Origin: Hybos culiciformis
Taxonomy: Eukaryota > Arthropoda > Insecta > Diptera > Hybotidae
DNA: 64,000 bases
Direction of reading: 5' to 3'
Assembly: GCA_964007475.1 (NCBI GenBank)
Contig: OZ023275.1
Location: 5,580,001-5,644,000, forward strand
In this document: piece by piece, positions 39,113 to 52,631 of the stretch
Layout of the letters: each line of letters starts with the position of its first letter
Position numbering within the stretch: the stretch's first letter is position 1
Notes under the pieces: generated by a model
Database searches by the model: none
Told to the model about the DNA's origin: nothing
The model's input: only the letters and a program-made list of their open reading frames with translations
Position numbers and translations under genes: made by a program

Positions 39113-39131
39113 ATATATATATATATATATT
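39113..39131. repeat. (TA)n microsatellite
   Basis: A continuous alternating AT tract of about 19 bp. Confidence 0.85.
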
Positions 39132-42100
39132 TATTTTAGATACAAAATAAAGGTATGCATACAGTTTATTAATTGAGAATTAACAAGATTTAGTTTCAAA
39201 AATCATTTAATAATGCAAAATTTTTATTAACGCCAACAAATCGGTTAATCTAAGAAGAAAATTTTTATTGACACATTAATTAAATTTTTTTTTTATTGTA
39301 AACTAAATAATCAAAAATGAATAAATTATATTATGTATGTATATATCGATATTATTATTTAATTCTTCTTCTTTATCGTTATTCACACAGAGAACGATTT
39401 TAATGCCAAAAATATAATCTGATATTTTATCTTGTTTAACAAAACCACTTTTAGATAACATTTATAACTAAAAATTCCAGTAAATTTTGTGGTTTTGAGG
39501 TAATTTTAAAAGGACTCATTTAAAGTCATCAAATCTTATGATAAAGAGATTAATTATATTTAAAAAAAAAAAAAAAAATTATCTTATAGATGTCAATAAT
39601 TTTTTATATTTTAACAATCTTAATTTAATTTCTCTCTCATTTAATTTATAAATCATTATAATTGTGTTCACAAAAAAATAAAGAAGAAAATTTTAAAATA
39701 ATGTATAAATATGTATATCATGACTGTGTCATATCTTATATTATTTTTTAGCTCACTATATTCTATAAAATTAATTAGCTTACATTAACATTATAATCTT
39801 CATTAAATATTTTGAAAAATCAGCGATAAATTCTGCGGCCTATCTATCCAAATTATCATAAGTATCATATAATAGACTCTGGTTTACAATAATTACAATA
39901 TGTTATGATATTATTGTAATGTAATTATTATTTATCCTTAAAAACATTCTTTCCTTATCTAAAAATACTCTTAATTTTGTAAGTTTATTATATTTATACA
40001 TTTTGTATGATGCTATACCTATATTTTAACTAATTTACTTGTCATTGTCAGTGGTTGCCAAAATATTTTTGTAATGAAAATAAAAATAAATTCAATAAAA
40101 CCTAATCCTTGTTCATATTAAATTTTTTTAAAATTTAACCTTTATTATCTTCAAGAGCAAAACATTTTATTATTATCATCTACACTACAAATGTAAATGG
40201 TATATGCTGTGGTTGTCATGATCATTCACAGTGGTCTCTTCGTTCGACATAATTAAAAATTTTACTTGTTTTTTATTGGAATTTTCTTTTTCTAGCTTAA
40301 ATAAAATAATTGTTTATATCAAAGTTTTGGTCATGTAACTTCAGTAATTAAATTCATTTATCTTTATTTAAAAAAGGAAATTTTTTTTAAATAAAAAAAA
40401 AAAAACTTAAATGATCTGATTAATGAAAAATATTATTATCTTGACATCAATTTAATTTTTTAATGTGCGTTTCATATTATTATTATTTTTATTTGATGAT
40501 GGGTTGCGCTTCTGCATCACGTACATACATCAGCGCTATACACAGTTTTTAACAATTTTATGAGTTTTCAATTTTTCTTTTTATTCATTATTTAATAGTT
40601 ATACTATATATATATATAATATACTATTCGTTTAACTTGTTTGTATGGGAGTGAAAAAAGAGGCAAAACTTTTAACACATAAAATTATCAAACAATAAAA
40701 AAAACTCGAAGGAAAATCAAAAAAAATTACTATCTATATAATGTTCCTTCGTAAATAAAAATGTGTATATATATATAAAAAAAAATTATGTTAAACCTAT
40801 AAATTGTATACCTTTTTAGTTTCAAAAAATTTATCAAAGAAGAAAACAAAAATTTCTAAAATGATCTTCAATTGATCACTTGATCAGACGACCAATTGGC
40901 GCCATTATATAGAATTTTCTCAAATTCATTTTCAGTATTGAAGTTCATGCATATTAATTTATTGAGCTAGTAAACTTATGTTTTCGGAATTTCATCTTAA
41001 ATGCAATAAATTTTGTAATTTTTTTCTTAAACAGTTCATTTAGAATATGATTAAATTATTAACGTTAAATACAACAATATACAAGAACAAAGTACTACAA
41101 CTATTATATACTATTATATGGAATTCAAAAAATAAAAAGATATATTTAAAGATTTTTATCGAATAAAAAAATCCCAAATTTATTTAATTAGAAACTATTT
41201 TTAAATAAAAATGGCCAATTCTAAATGGTACAAGATACAATGAGTATTTTAACATCCAGTGACATAAACTGAAATATTTTAGAGATACTTGCTGAAATTA
41301 AATTATTTTGTATTTCTATTCAACTGAGTGCTTATCAAATTAATTCTTTTTTGTTATATTACAAAAAAAATTTTACCTTCTTCGAATGGACCACTTTACC
41401 TTTGCCATTATTCACACAATTTCTTGTACGATTTTATTATTTTTGCATTTCTTTGTGCTTTATAATGTGAATAAAATATAACTAAAAAACAAAAAAAAAA
41501 TTAATGTTCTCTTTCAATATTTCATAAGAATACCGCATTTGATTTTTTGGGATAAAAAGTGGCAATAAAAATTGCATTTATACAAAATTATCTGCTCCTT
41601 CTTCGGTGTAAATCGATTTCAATATTTGAAAAATTTTATTTAAATAATATTTTAAGATCTTTTCATGTATTTGGATATAAATAATTATTTCTCTTTCTCT
41701 TCCATTAAATTAAGAACGATTGGTTCAAGTTCATCATAATTATTATTTAGGTATTTAAATTATTCATTCAAAAATTATTCCTCATCATATAATATTGTTC
41801 CACTTAGTATACATATACATAAACATTTTCTATATATCTTATTTCCATAATATCGATTATATTTAGCAGCTAGTTGTTCTAAGAACGGCTCGAATATGGA
41901 TTCGATTTATACATTTCGCAGATAGTATTTGTGTACGCATTTTAAATTTTACTTTAAAAATAAAGTATTATAACGACAATAGAAAAAGAACTGCACATAA
42001 ACTTTGTTTAATGCTAATTTATATTTAAATATTATATGTTGTAAAGTCTAAATTCAAATTTAAATTATAATTCAAATTTTATTAAGATTATTTTTAATTT

Positions 42101-42730
42101 CATAACTACATATTTGCTTCTGTATGTAAATACAAATATTACAAGCTATTGGACAATTAACAATTTATTTTTATTTATATTAGAGAACTTTTATTTTTCT
42201 TATATGATTATAGTTCATGGGCTCAGTTTGTAAAGTCTGTTTAACTTTAAAAATTCGTTTTCAACTAACAGAAAAAGTAAATGTAGTCAATTATTTGACG
42301 GGAACTATTTTTTGAGTTTTTTTATAATGAATTGTATAAAATTTTGAGCGAAATTGATAGTAAGCAATATTTGTTATCAAAGATGAGTTTTTATTAACTA
42401 CATTTGAAACCAGTGAAGGTTCTAAAGCTTTAATGTATTGAAGCAAAGTAAAATCGGGATAAATAGTGAAATTCTGAAATTTTTCAAAAACTTCCAAAAT
42501 TTTTTTACACAATCGTTTAAATTAAAGTCTAGTCAGTCGGAAACATTGATATTTTGTCTGGTTACAGCTTAGGGCTTAGTCATACCAATATTTCGTTTTT
42601 CGTTTGAGCAGTAATGCATAGTTAATCCCTAGTACTTTCAAAGGAAGATATTTACATATGTCATATGTTTAATCGTATACTTAAAGAAGTTTGTAAACGT
42701 CTCGTCATCAACGAAATAATTGACTATTAT

Positions 42731-42766
42731 CATAGATTAAGAATACATCTGTATTCTTAATCTATG
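42731..42766. repeat. Perfect 36-bp palindrome (17-bp arms, 2-bp loop)
   Basis: CATAGATTAAGAATACA at 42731-42747 is followed by TC and then its exact reverse complement. It is too short for a transposon and is followed by AT-rich sequence with a 14-bp duplication (ATTAAAATAAAACT) about 50 bp on. Confidence 0.9.
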
Positions 42767-43693
42767 CTATTATATAGTCTACACCTAAATAATTTTGTAT
42801 ATATTTCTCTGATTAAAATAAAACTATTAAAATAAAACTATTGATGTTGAATCCATTGTAAATGCTCTAATTAAAAAAAAAAAAAACAAAGATTGGGCAT
42901 TAATTTTTTTTTTTTAATTTTATTGAAGAATATACGATATTTTATGTGTGCGTTGCACACTAATTGCATTTTTGAAAAATTTTCTACAAAAATTTGGTTT
43001 TGTAAATTTTTTATTTTTTTTTTTCCATCTTGAGGAATTTCAATTTTTTTTTGTTTATTATTATATTTACACTTTAGAGTTATTCATTCACAAAAATTTT
43101 TCAATTCATTCAATATTTTTGGTCTTATTCAATTAATATTCCAAGAAAATTAAAAAAAAAAAAAAAAACCAAATACAAGTAAAATTATTTGCAAAAAAAA
43201 GAAAAAAAGATGAGAAATATAAAATATTTTTGGTAATTTTTTGTTTTCTAAACAAAAGATGACAGCAAGGTAGATAAGTCCGTAAGAGTTTTTTTTTTCT
43301 TGCAAAATTTTTGCTTGATGCTGGTACCAAATATTATACCGAAAAATAAAAAATTATCCAAAGAATTACCGGAAATGCCACCTCTTCTTCAGGTTTCTTT
43401 TTTTTTTCTAAAGCTATTGTCTAGTATTTTATTATTTATTATTATTAAAGCTCTTGAAATACTTTTGTATTTTTTTTTACACAAAATTAATATTCAAAGA
43501 AACCGGCCGCATTTCAGTCACACCAAAAAATTTTTGTGTAAAAAATAAAAATTTCTTTAATAGGGAAAGAATTTTTTTTTTTTTGAGAAAAATAATATTA
43601 TAATAAAAATGAATAATAAAAAAGTGTGGAAGTCAAACTTTAATGGTTGGTTGATTCTATATTTTGGGTATAGTATATTCTATTTTATAATTG

Positions 43694-44050
43694 CACTAAA
43701 AAAAAACTCGTTGGAAAATTAGCTATAAAAACCAGCTAATTAAGTTATAACTAAAACTGCAATTTTTTTGCTATATATTTTTAGACTGGTTATTAATGTT
43801 ATTATGTATTTAATAATAATTCCAAGATTTTAACCACGTACTACCAGAAAATATTGCAGTTTTAGTTACAACTTTATAGATGGCATAAAAGGAAAAAGAA
43901 TATATACCTAAAACTAGGTTAATTTCTGGCAGTATGTTGGCAAAAAATTTCAGTTTCTGTTTGATAAAAAAAATAACTCGTCCAAAAATGCATATCAAAT
44001 ATTCAAAAATTCCTGCACCAAAATTATTCTATTTAATATTTTTGTTAGTG
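43694..44050. mobile_element. CACTA...TAGTG mini-element, copy 3 of the family (357 bp)
   Basis: The left end is CACTAAAAAAAA and the right end is TTTTTGTTAGTG, its approximate inverted repeat. It shares TTAGCTATAAAA near 43719 with copy 1. It contains its own inverted repeat: 43744-43766 against 43848-43872 (core AACTAAAACTGCAAT). The flanks are TG rather than TA, so the exact boundary or target is less certain than for the other two copies. Confidence 0.45.
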
Positions 44051-44903
44051 TGGAAAGTAAATTACAAAAACGCTTTTTTTTAATACATAATAAGATTCTG
44101 AAATTTTTGTATGAAATTTTATTACACTCATATGAATAAATGTTTAAAAAAATAAAACTTCGAATTGGATCGTATCAAAAAATATACATTCAATATATAG
44201 CTAAGGTAAATATCAGGTTTTTTCATTGCAATCTGCAGAGTTAGCAAATAATGCTTTGTTTTTTTAATTTCCTAATATTTTCCTATATTTGTAAATAATA
44301 GAAAATAAACAAAATTTTGTAAAATATTAATTATTCAATAACCACTTACTAAGCATAAGATAGAAATCAATTTTAAAACTTATTTGCAAAAATTTTAGAA
44401 CAAAAATTTTATTCAAGTAACATTACAGAACTTTAAACTCATTTTTCTGTACGTTTTTGCATGAAAAAAAAAAATTTTTTTTTTGCACTTTAATTGAATC
44501 TAAAAACTATACTTTAAGTTTAATAAACATATAACTAGCGTTTTTTGCAAGCTTTGTCTAAGGAAGTTCCTTGAACTTGATCTACAAAAAAAAAAAGAAA
44601 ATATATGGTAAGACAAAAGATATTTATGTTGTTGGTATACATATATGCATATATCACAAACAAAGAAAAAAACAAAAAGTGGTTGAATTTTATTTTGTTA
44701 ATCATTAAACATTTACATACGTTTTTTTTGTCTATTTTAACTAACAATTATGATGGTCCAGTTATAATGTTACTTAAAAAAAATTATTTTTATGTTTATT
44801 TTTCCCATGCGTATAATCATCGCATAACTATTTTGTCGAACCTCACATAAAGATTAAAAATATACCAAAAAGATCATAATATATTATAGTATAGTAATTT
44901 ATA
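44051..44903. other. AT-rich spacer between two mini-element copies
   Basis: Overlapping open frames on both strands at 44535-44850 are Phe/Ile/Asn-rich and show no motif; treated as chance. Confidence 0.7.
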
Positions 44904-45295
44904 CACTCAAAAAAAAAAAAAACTCAGTTATAAAATATAGCAGAAACATTATAACTCCATTATTTTCTTATAATATGTGCTAAAAATCTGGCATTTATTA
45001 TTAAATATATAATAGCTGGTACAAAAAAGTATAGCAAATGCATTGTAGCAAAATTTGCTACTCGAAAATTCTAGATTTTATTATTTTTACTAGCTAAAAA
45101 TATATTACAAAAAATGTTTTTCTATATACAATATGAGTTTCTGAATTTTTTATAACAAATATTGCTATAATCATATGATCAGATATATTTCAAAGTAAAA
45201 GACTTGCTATCGTTATTCACTAGTTCGATTTGACCTATATACATAGCACGGGCTATACAGAAATTGTAGCTGCGCCAGCTATTAATTTTTCAGTG
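44904..45295. mobile_element. TA-flanked CACTC...CAGTG mini-element, copy 2 (392 bp)
   Basis: It is flanked by TA at 44902-44903 and 45296-45297. The ends are CACTCAAAAAAAA and TTTTTCAGTG. The right third is homologous to copy 1, including a 25-bp identical block at 45224-45248, followed by related text through GTAGCTGC. ATAGCACGGGCTAT near 45245 can form a small hairpin. It carries no coding capacity; a Tc1/mariner-like MITE is the simplest reading. Confidence 0.62.
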
Positions 45296-48094
45296 TAATA
45301 ATAGTTAATATTGTAACAAAAAAAAAATAACGTTTTAAAGACATTAAAAAAAAAAGAAATACCTAACCAAAAGAATATTATAAATTTGGAGAAAAAAACA
45401 TTTATATAAACCGTATATGTAAATAAAAATAATGTAAATAATTTTTGTAATAACTTTCAATTATTTTATGACTCTTAAGTTAATTTTTATTTTTTTTTGT
45501 TTTTATTACTTCTAATTCTAAATGAAATTAATAAGATTTTATTTCGTATTTTTAATACTATACATATTTTAGTTAAAATAAAGGGTTAATAAACCTTAAA
45601 GGCGGTATTAACATTAGATTTGTATATAATAAATATATTTATGAACTCAATAAACCTATATTTATTAAAAAAAAATTCTATCATCTCTATAACAAATGTA
45701 AGAGTAATTATTGTCAAATTTTCTTGGTCTAAAGGTTATAACAATTTGAATATTTAACGTCTTGGGTAATATTTTCAATCTATAGAAGGCACCTAAAATG
45801 TCATTTTTTTTTAATTCCAGAATTGATTATTTCATCGCATGTACACTGGTTCTAATATGATTCTATCATTTCTAATATAAACATAAAAGAATAGGTTTCA
45901 GTCGGAGTTTCTTTTTTTGAGAAGGATTTTGTAAAACTTAACAAGTTTTTCCATAATTTTCATTACATAAAAAAATTGTGTTTTTAAATTCATTAATTTT
46001 TCCCAGGTTACAAAAAACTTTTAATTTTTTCAAAAAAAAAAAAAAATAAATAAAAAAACCATATTAGGAATTGAATCCTAAAAAAAAAGAAAATTATATG
46101 TAATGCATTTTTTTTTGTTTTTTATTAATTACATTCAATTAAATTTTTTTTTTTTTTCATTAAATGACATATTAATATTTAATTAAAAAAATTTTCGCTG
46201 CGTTATTTTTACTATTTTTTTTCCTTAATGAATGAAAATTGTATTTTATGCGTGTGTTTTTAAACTTTATATTATTTTTTTTGTATCTTTTAATTCTGTT
46301 CCATTATGTTGTTGTTCATGTATCGCCCGTCACTTCGAATCGCAAGTACCTTCTTCTTCATTTTTATCTTAATAATAATTTTTTTTTTTTATAAATTGTT
46401 TTTTAATGACCAATTAATTATTATTAATTTATATCCTTGATAGTAGCTTGTTATATACTAATTATAATCATTATCATGATCATGTTTGTCAACTGCAACT
46501 TACTTAAAAAAAGAAAAAAACTTGAATCTTACAAAAAAATTTTTTATAAATTTAACTTTGTACTATGAGTTTCAAAGAATGATAAATATTTGCAGTATAA
46601 AATGTAAAAATTCTTTTATTTTACACAAAATTATATATGATGTTAAGAAATAGAGTAAAAAGAAGATGAAGAAAAAATGTTTTTTAAGTTATCTAGGCTT
46701 TAGGCAATAATTGAAGAAAAAATTTTACAATTTTACTATTTTAAAAAACTATGATGATGTTGCATAAACGACTGCATAGTGCATATGAAATCATCGCTAT
46801 ATATACTTTAAATTGAAACTTTTTAAATGTCTCTATATAATATTGTGGTCTGTATGGATATAATTGAACATTTTCAAGAATTTTAACTTCAACTTATTAC
46901 AGTTTCGACTTTCAGTGAATATTAAAGGCAACGTATATTAAAAAAAAAGATTTAAAAAAGGAATAAATTTAACGCAAAGAAAAATGAAACTATATACCAG
47001 AAGTCAGTTCTGGCATACGACTACCTTTTTCACAAATATCTATCACTTTTTTTTTAACTTCTAAAATTAAAAAAAAATGTTACTTGTTTTATTATTTATT
47101 GAAACAATTAGAGTTCCTATGCCAACATAATTATGAATGGTAATGTATTTTTATTTTTTTTTATTTTACCTGAATGCATCTTTTGTTCGTTATGTCAAGA
47201 TACACGCGGATCTATTTCTTCATTTTTTTTTTATTTAATATGTGAGAATTTTTCAGCATCTGTTTACATCAAGAATAACTTCGCGTTCCAAAGCGTGGTT
47301 TAACATAATAGTTGGTGGTCTTTATATATATTATTTACCAACAAAACGACAAGAAATATTTTTTTCTTGTATCAGTTTATTTTTTTTTAATGAAATGGAA
47401 ACTCTTTTGTCACGTATTATTGAAGTTTTGTTGAAGTACACAGAACAATTATTAGGTTTTTACATGCTTCAAAACAAAAATTATTAAAATAAAATAAAAT
47501 AAAATAAAAAAATTCCTTAAAGATACTTTGTATCAAGCAGTGATAATTTTATTTTTTTAACCCTTGAGTTAGTAAGGTGCAATGCTGAAAGTTATTTATT
47601 TAACAGAATATAAATAATTTCTTATAAAGATGGAAATGCGTATATAAGAATTCTTGCAGAAATTTCGTTTCTGTCAAAATTAATTTCTTTCTTTCTTTTA
47701 TTTAATTTCTTTCTTTTATCCATCTTAATTAAATAATGAAATCACTGTTCAACCGTCATTTATACCTAATGTTTCCTGAATTCTGAGAAGATAAGGGTTA
47801 AATGAAATAATTTTCTTGGACTGTTAATAAGAGGATAATGATGATAAGATATTTTTATTTCATGTTTTGACTTGACGATAAGTAAATATGATTAAATGAA
47901 GAAATAATATACGAACCTCATTAACTCTGGCTCGTAGTTAGGATGTGGAATGATTTTATTAACTTTATTTCTATTAAAAACAAATTTCAATAAATTTTGA
48001 ATTGGTCGTTTTCGAGGAAACGTTATGAATGTTTGTAATACACAATATAAAATAAAAAGTTTCCGTTCTAAATATCTCGAAAATAAGAATAAAA

Positions 48095-48223
48095 ATGTAT
48101 ATAGTGAGAATGTATTCTAATGTGAAACTAAAAGTAAAACATGAAAATGTACAGCATCCGTTCGACGCTATTATAGCAGTTGTATGGAAAAATTTTCTAA
48201 TTTTCACAAAAAAAAAATATTGA
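48095..48223 (+). other. 42-codon open frame with a faint PRELI-like motif
   Basis: ATG at 48095 to TGA at 48221-48223. The middle reads VKHENVQHPFDAIIAVVWKN. PRELI/slowmo mitochondrial lipid-transfer proteins start with a comparable short strand, then HPW/HPF, then a hydrophobic helix ending W-x-KYPNP. Here the KYPNP part is missing and the frame runs into low-complexity A-rich sequence. Possible readings are a decayed gene fragment or chance. Confidence 0.15.
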
Positions 48224-50237
48224 GGTAAAGTAGATAATTTTTATTTGTGCCTCCTAATAAAAGAATTAATTACTTAAAAATCTTCTTTCTGGTTTGGTTT
48301 ATTTTAATTTTAATGACAAAGATCAATATTTTCTTCCTGTGACATTAAATCAACAGTTGGATACATATATGTTTAGCGAGCGTACAAAAGTTATTGAAAC
48401 CTATATAATGTATGTATATGCTTAAAATTCCATTAAAAAAAGTATATAAAAATAATTCTATTTGGATTTGTTTGTGGATCAATTCTTTTTATTTTTCATA
48501 CACATTATATTTTCTTAACTTCAATAATATTTTATAAAAGAAATGGAAAATACAAAGATCATAAAGAGCGTATATATTTATATATTTACAAACACAATTC
48601 TTTGGCATCATTTTGGAGTTCAGAATGTTTTTACAGCATATTAGTAACATAATAATAATAAATAAAATTATTTTTTGATGTTTGAAACTATATTCAAGTT
48701 TAAATAAAAAAGAAAAAAGAAAAAAGAATTCACTTTGTCAATAGATAATGGTAAGTGTCCATTTAAATAAATATTAATAATTATAATTTATTTGAACAGG
48801 TAAGTGTAATTTTTTTTTTCCTCAATATTATTTAAATTTGAGTTGAACAAAAAAAATAAACAAATAGATACAAAAAATACTGGAACTGTCAAATTTTTAT
48901 GTATTTATTTTAACCATATGTCCACCAAACCCTTAAACAAATTTCAAAAAAAAAAGTTTCCTATAGATTTATCTAAATTTTGTACATAAATTAAAATAAT
49001 GACGTTAGCAACATAAAATTATTAATTAAAAAAAAGCTAGGACTTCTTAATGTTTTATTTTGGTTTCAGTGTTCTCATATTTTGTTTGAATTAAAACTAG
49101 CCGTAAAAGGCCTGATTCTTGTGAGGTAAGAAACATGTATTTGAAATTTTACTTAAAAACAATCTCGACAACAATACAAGTAATATGGCTTTTGCAAGAA
49201 AAATTTGTTTTCCTGGTTTTTTATGCGACTAAAAGAAATTTAAGCAAATCACTCATCGATTATCTTGTCATCATCATAAATATCCGCTGTCATTGAAATA
49301 TCCTGGCACTTCGATTAGTTAACATATAGCACTTTCATATTTTTATATATTTTATTTTGAACATTCAGTCACCAATTAAGAAATTTCTTTATTTTTATTA
49401 TTATTTTTTTATATCCTTCAACCATCAATATGTCAATGGTAATAAAAAGAATTATTGTTGTTATCCTTTAAGATCAATCTGCCGGTAGTTTTATGTTTCT
49501 GTCATATTTTCTTTCTAATAAATTTTTAGAAAAAAAAAAGATTCTTTTTTTGTTAAATTCCATTTTTATTACATTAAAATTATGTGATATGAAATTATAA
49601 TAAGTTTCAAAATATGGTTTCACAATGGTCCACCCAAGGATGATAAAAATTATATATATATTTTTGTGTTTATGAAAAAAAGGTACACAAAAAAATTAAA
49701 TTAATTCAATTACATATATTGAAAGTGTGGGAAAAAAGGAAAAAGGTATAAAAACCAAAAATTTTATAAGATGAAATCATTTTGGTAATTTTTTTTTGTA
49801 CATTTTTATTAGAATAAATATTTTAGTTTTATTAATAATTTCTAATAAATGATAAGAATTAAAATTTCAATCTATAATAATTTTGGTGACTTTTAGCGAG
49901 CGAAATAAGCTCTGTTGAAATTCTCGAATGATCTTGAAATTATAATTTTAGAAGAAAATATTGTTACATTTGACTTTGTAGATACATGTAGGTATTTTGA
50001 ACTCAAATTGGTTCCAACCAATATCTTAATAAAATCAGAATTTATTACTATCCAAAAAAAAGTTAATAGTATATTATCTCACTTAATTACATAATCGATG
50101 TAAATTAAAAGTTAAATTGAAATGTTTTGCATATACACTTTAAATATGTAATCAAATTGCACCCATTTACATTCAATTAATAAATAAAATGTCTAGTCTG
50201 AGGGAGGTCTTAAACACACTTAATTAATTTCTTTCTT

Positions 50238-50261
50238 TATTATTATTATTATTATTATTAT
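50238..50261. repeat. (ATT)n microsatellite
   Basis: A TTA run followed by a T tract ending in CAG. The T tract resembles a splice acceptor, but no open frame follows. Confidence 0.88.
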
Positions 50262-50585
50262 AATTTTTTTTTTTTCAGATTTATAGAAGGATATATCTTT
50301 AATTTGAATAAATATCTCAATTTATTATAACAAAAGATATTCCAATGTTATACAACGCATACCAATTTATTTAGTATATAAAATAAAATATTATTATATG
50401 GTAAAAAGAATACCTGTTGCTTTTATGAATAAAATAAAATCATTCATTTTTTTTTTGTATATGTGTTTTGTATAATTCGGAACAAGAGAAATAACATAAA
50501 CAGCAGGATCAAATTATTTTTATGCTGCATAACTGACTATTTTTTATTCATTTGTTTACTATAATAATGCTGCTGGCACGCAGAA

Positions 50586-50630
50586 ATTATTATTGTTATT
50601 ATATTATTATTATTATTATTATTATTGTTG
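50586..50630. repeat. (ATT)n microsatellite with ATTGTT interruptions
   Basis: About 45 bp of ATT units with two TTG interruptions, the longest trinucleotide repeat in the window. Confidence 0.9.
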
Positions 50631-52631
50631 TGATGAATTTTAAAGTGTCTTGAATTATGTTTAAATTTATTTTTTATTAAATTATTATTATTTTTTTTTT
50701 AAATATAAATGTGCGAGATCACATTACATTTTTGATCAGAAGCATCATTATATATACATATTATATATGTGTATATATAAAAAAGGAGATCATTGTGAAT
50801 AGAAAAAAAAATAATGTTATGATCAAAGAGTTTACATACATTATATATTTATAATTTCATTATAAGATAGTTATAAATATCATTAAAGTTAATTATTGTT
50901 AATTTAAAATATCATACTTTCATTATTTTTTTTATTAAAATAATATGTTTTTAATCTGAAGGATTAGCAAAAAAAAAAAAAAAAAATAGGAGTAATGCTT
51001 TTGTTGAAAATTTTTAATAAATTAAATAATAATAAATAACACTGCGTTACGCATCTGATGATTTAGTACGTATATATTCATTATTTTTTTTGAAATAGAT
51101 TTTATATATTTATTGCAATGTTAATTCTCGGTTACTCGCAGCTGTATCAACTAATTTTTTTTCATTGGTTTATAAAATTCTATGGTGACGAGATTGTAAT
51201 TACCGCACTGGATAAAAAATGTGAATTTTTTGGCTAAAATAACGTCATTCGCATGCGGTATACTTAATCTTGTAAGCGAGTGACCGATAATTCGGCAGAG
51301 CAATTGTTTCGAACCTCATATGCATATATTCAAACGCTTTTTAAAGAGATAGTATATGAAGCCTTTATAGTTTTGCAATATGAAATTTTTTATATAAAAT
51401 AATTAGAATTTTGTTTTATAACCATTTTTAAACTAAACTAGCTTGTTACCTTAATAAAAATAAATCTGGCTTTTGTTGACATTCCTTACTGAAATAAATA
51501 TTATTTTAAAATTTATATGATGGTAAAATAATCATTAAACAATAATCGTGAACTAAAAAAAAAATTTTTTTTTAAGACAAAAATAAAAAGAAATCAAAAC
51601 GTCTGCGGCTACACTTTTTTTTTTCTCCACATTTTTGGAGGTCTTCTATTTCAAATTCATTTCATTAAAAGAATATTTTTATGAATTGAATTCCAATGAT
51701 GAATAATGCTTCTTTTTTTTTGTTTTCTTAATTTACTAAAAAAAAAAGAACATCTTAGGAATTTCACAAATTATTTTTTTTTTTCAATATTAATGAATGA
51801 ATAACAATTAAAAAAAGTGATTAGAATTGATATTATGCTCTGATTTGTCATGTCATACTGTGCGTGTAATAAAATAGGCTTACAAAGTCGTTTGTTTCAA
51901 GAAAAAGTAAACAAAAACAGAAATGAATAAATTAAAGAAATGTCCACAATAAAATTATTTAATAACTTAACTTGAAGAGTGCGTTCACAAATTAGCAACT
52001 TGGTTACAAATAATTATTTAGGTATATATTTTAAAATAAAAATCGAATTAAATGACACTATTAAGATACAATTATATTTAACATAATATTAATATGATTT
52101 TTGTTCTCTCAATTTTAAGGACTAGTTTTATAATAATATTTATCAATAAAAGTATATCAATAAAAATACATTCGATTTTATTAACAAACCCTGCTGATTC
52201 AACATATTTTTAAATGTCAAAACCAAAAGGATTTAATTATTTCATTTCTTCTAATTCTGAAACTATTTTATAAAGTTTTTGTGTGAAATTAAACATTTCC
52301 AAAAATAATCTATATTTCTGAATAATTGTCTAATTTTAAAAGTTTTTATTTTTGTTGCACATCCGCTTTTTGGGTTAAAAAAATGTATACATATAGTACA
52401 TGCAAATAATATATTATATAAAATTGCCGTGATGTAGCTAATCAGTCATATGGAAATTAATTAATTCTGACATCTTGAACGAAAACTGATCTTTCAATAT
52501 TTAATTTTTAGATTTATTTCTACAGAGGACGCAAAAAAAAAAAAGATAATAATAATCACACTTTCCTTTATATGTGTTAAAAATTTTGCAAACCACAAGA
52601 GTGTGTCATCTGTCATTGCAAAGGGCCTCAC

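Larger units (their letters stand above)
35422..43693. other. Gene-free AT-rich sequence
   Basis: It holds several microsatellites and the 36-bp palindrome. A minus-strand frame at 42291-42512 (73 codons) reads more like protein than its surroundings (PDFTLLQYIKALEPSLVSN) but has no ATG at its start and no known motif. No confident gene. Confidence 0.65.

Noticed and set aside
45221..45242. GTTCGATTTGACC as a tRNA B box or SINE promoter
   Set aside because: It does not match GGTTCGANNCC well, no A box or cloverleaf is present, and it lies inside the mini-element family.
49070..49125. Plus-strand TTTCAG|TGT ... GAG|GTAAGA segment, open in one frame (56 bp)
   Set aside because: Only 18 codons and low-complexity at the start; no partner exon on this strand, so chance is likely.
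49249..49325. Minus-strand frame ending MTADIYDDDKIIDE and stop
   Set aside because: Protein-like tail but no pyrimidine tract before the only usable acceptor and no upstream frame.
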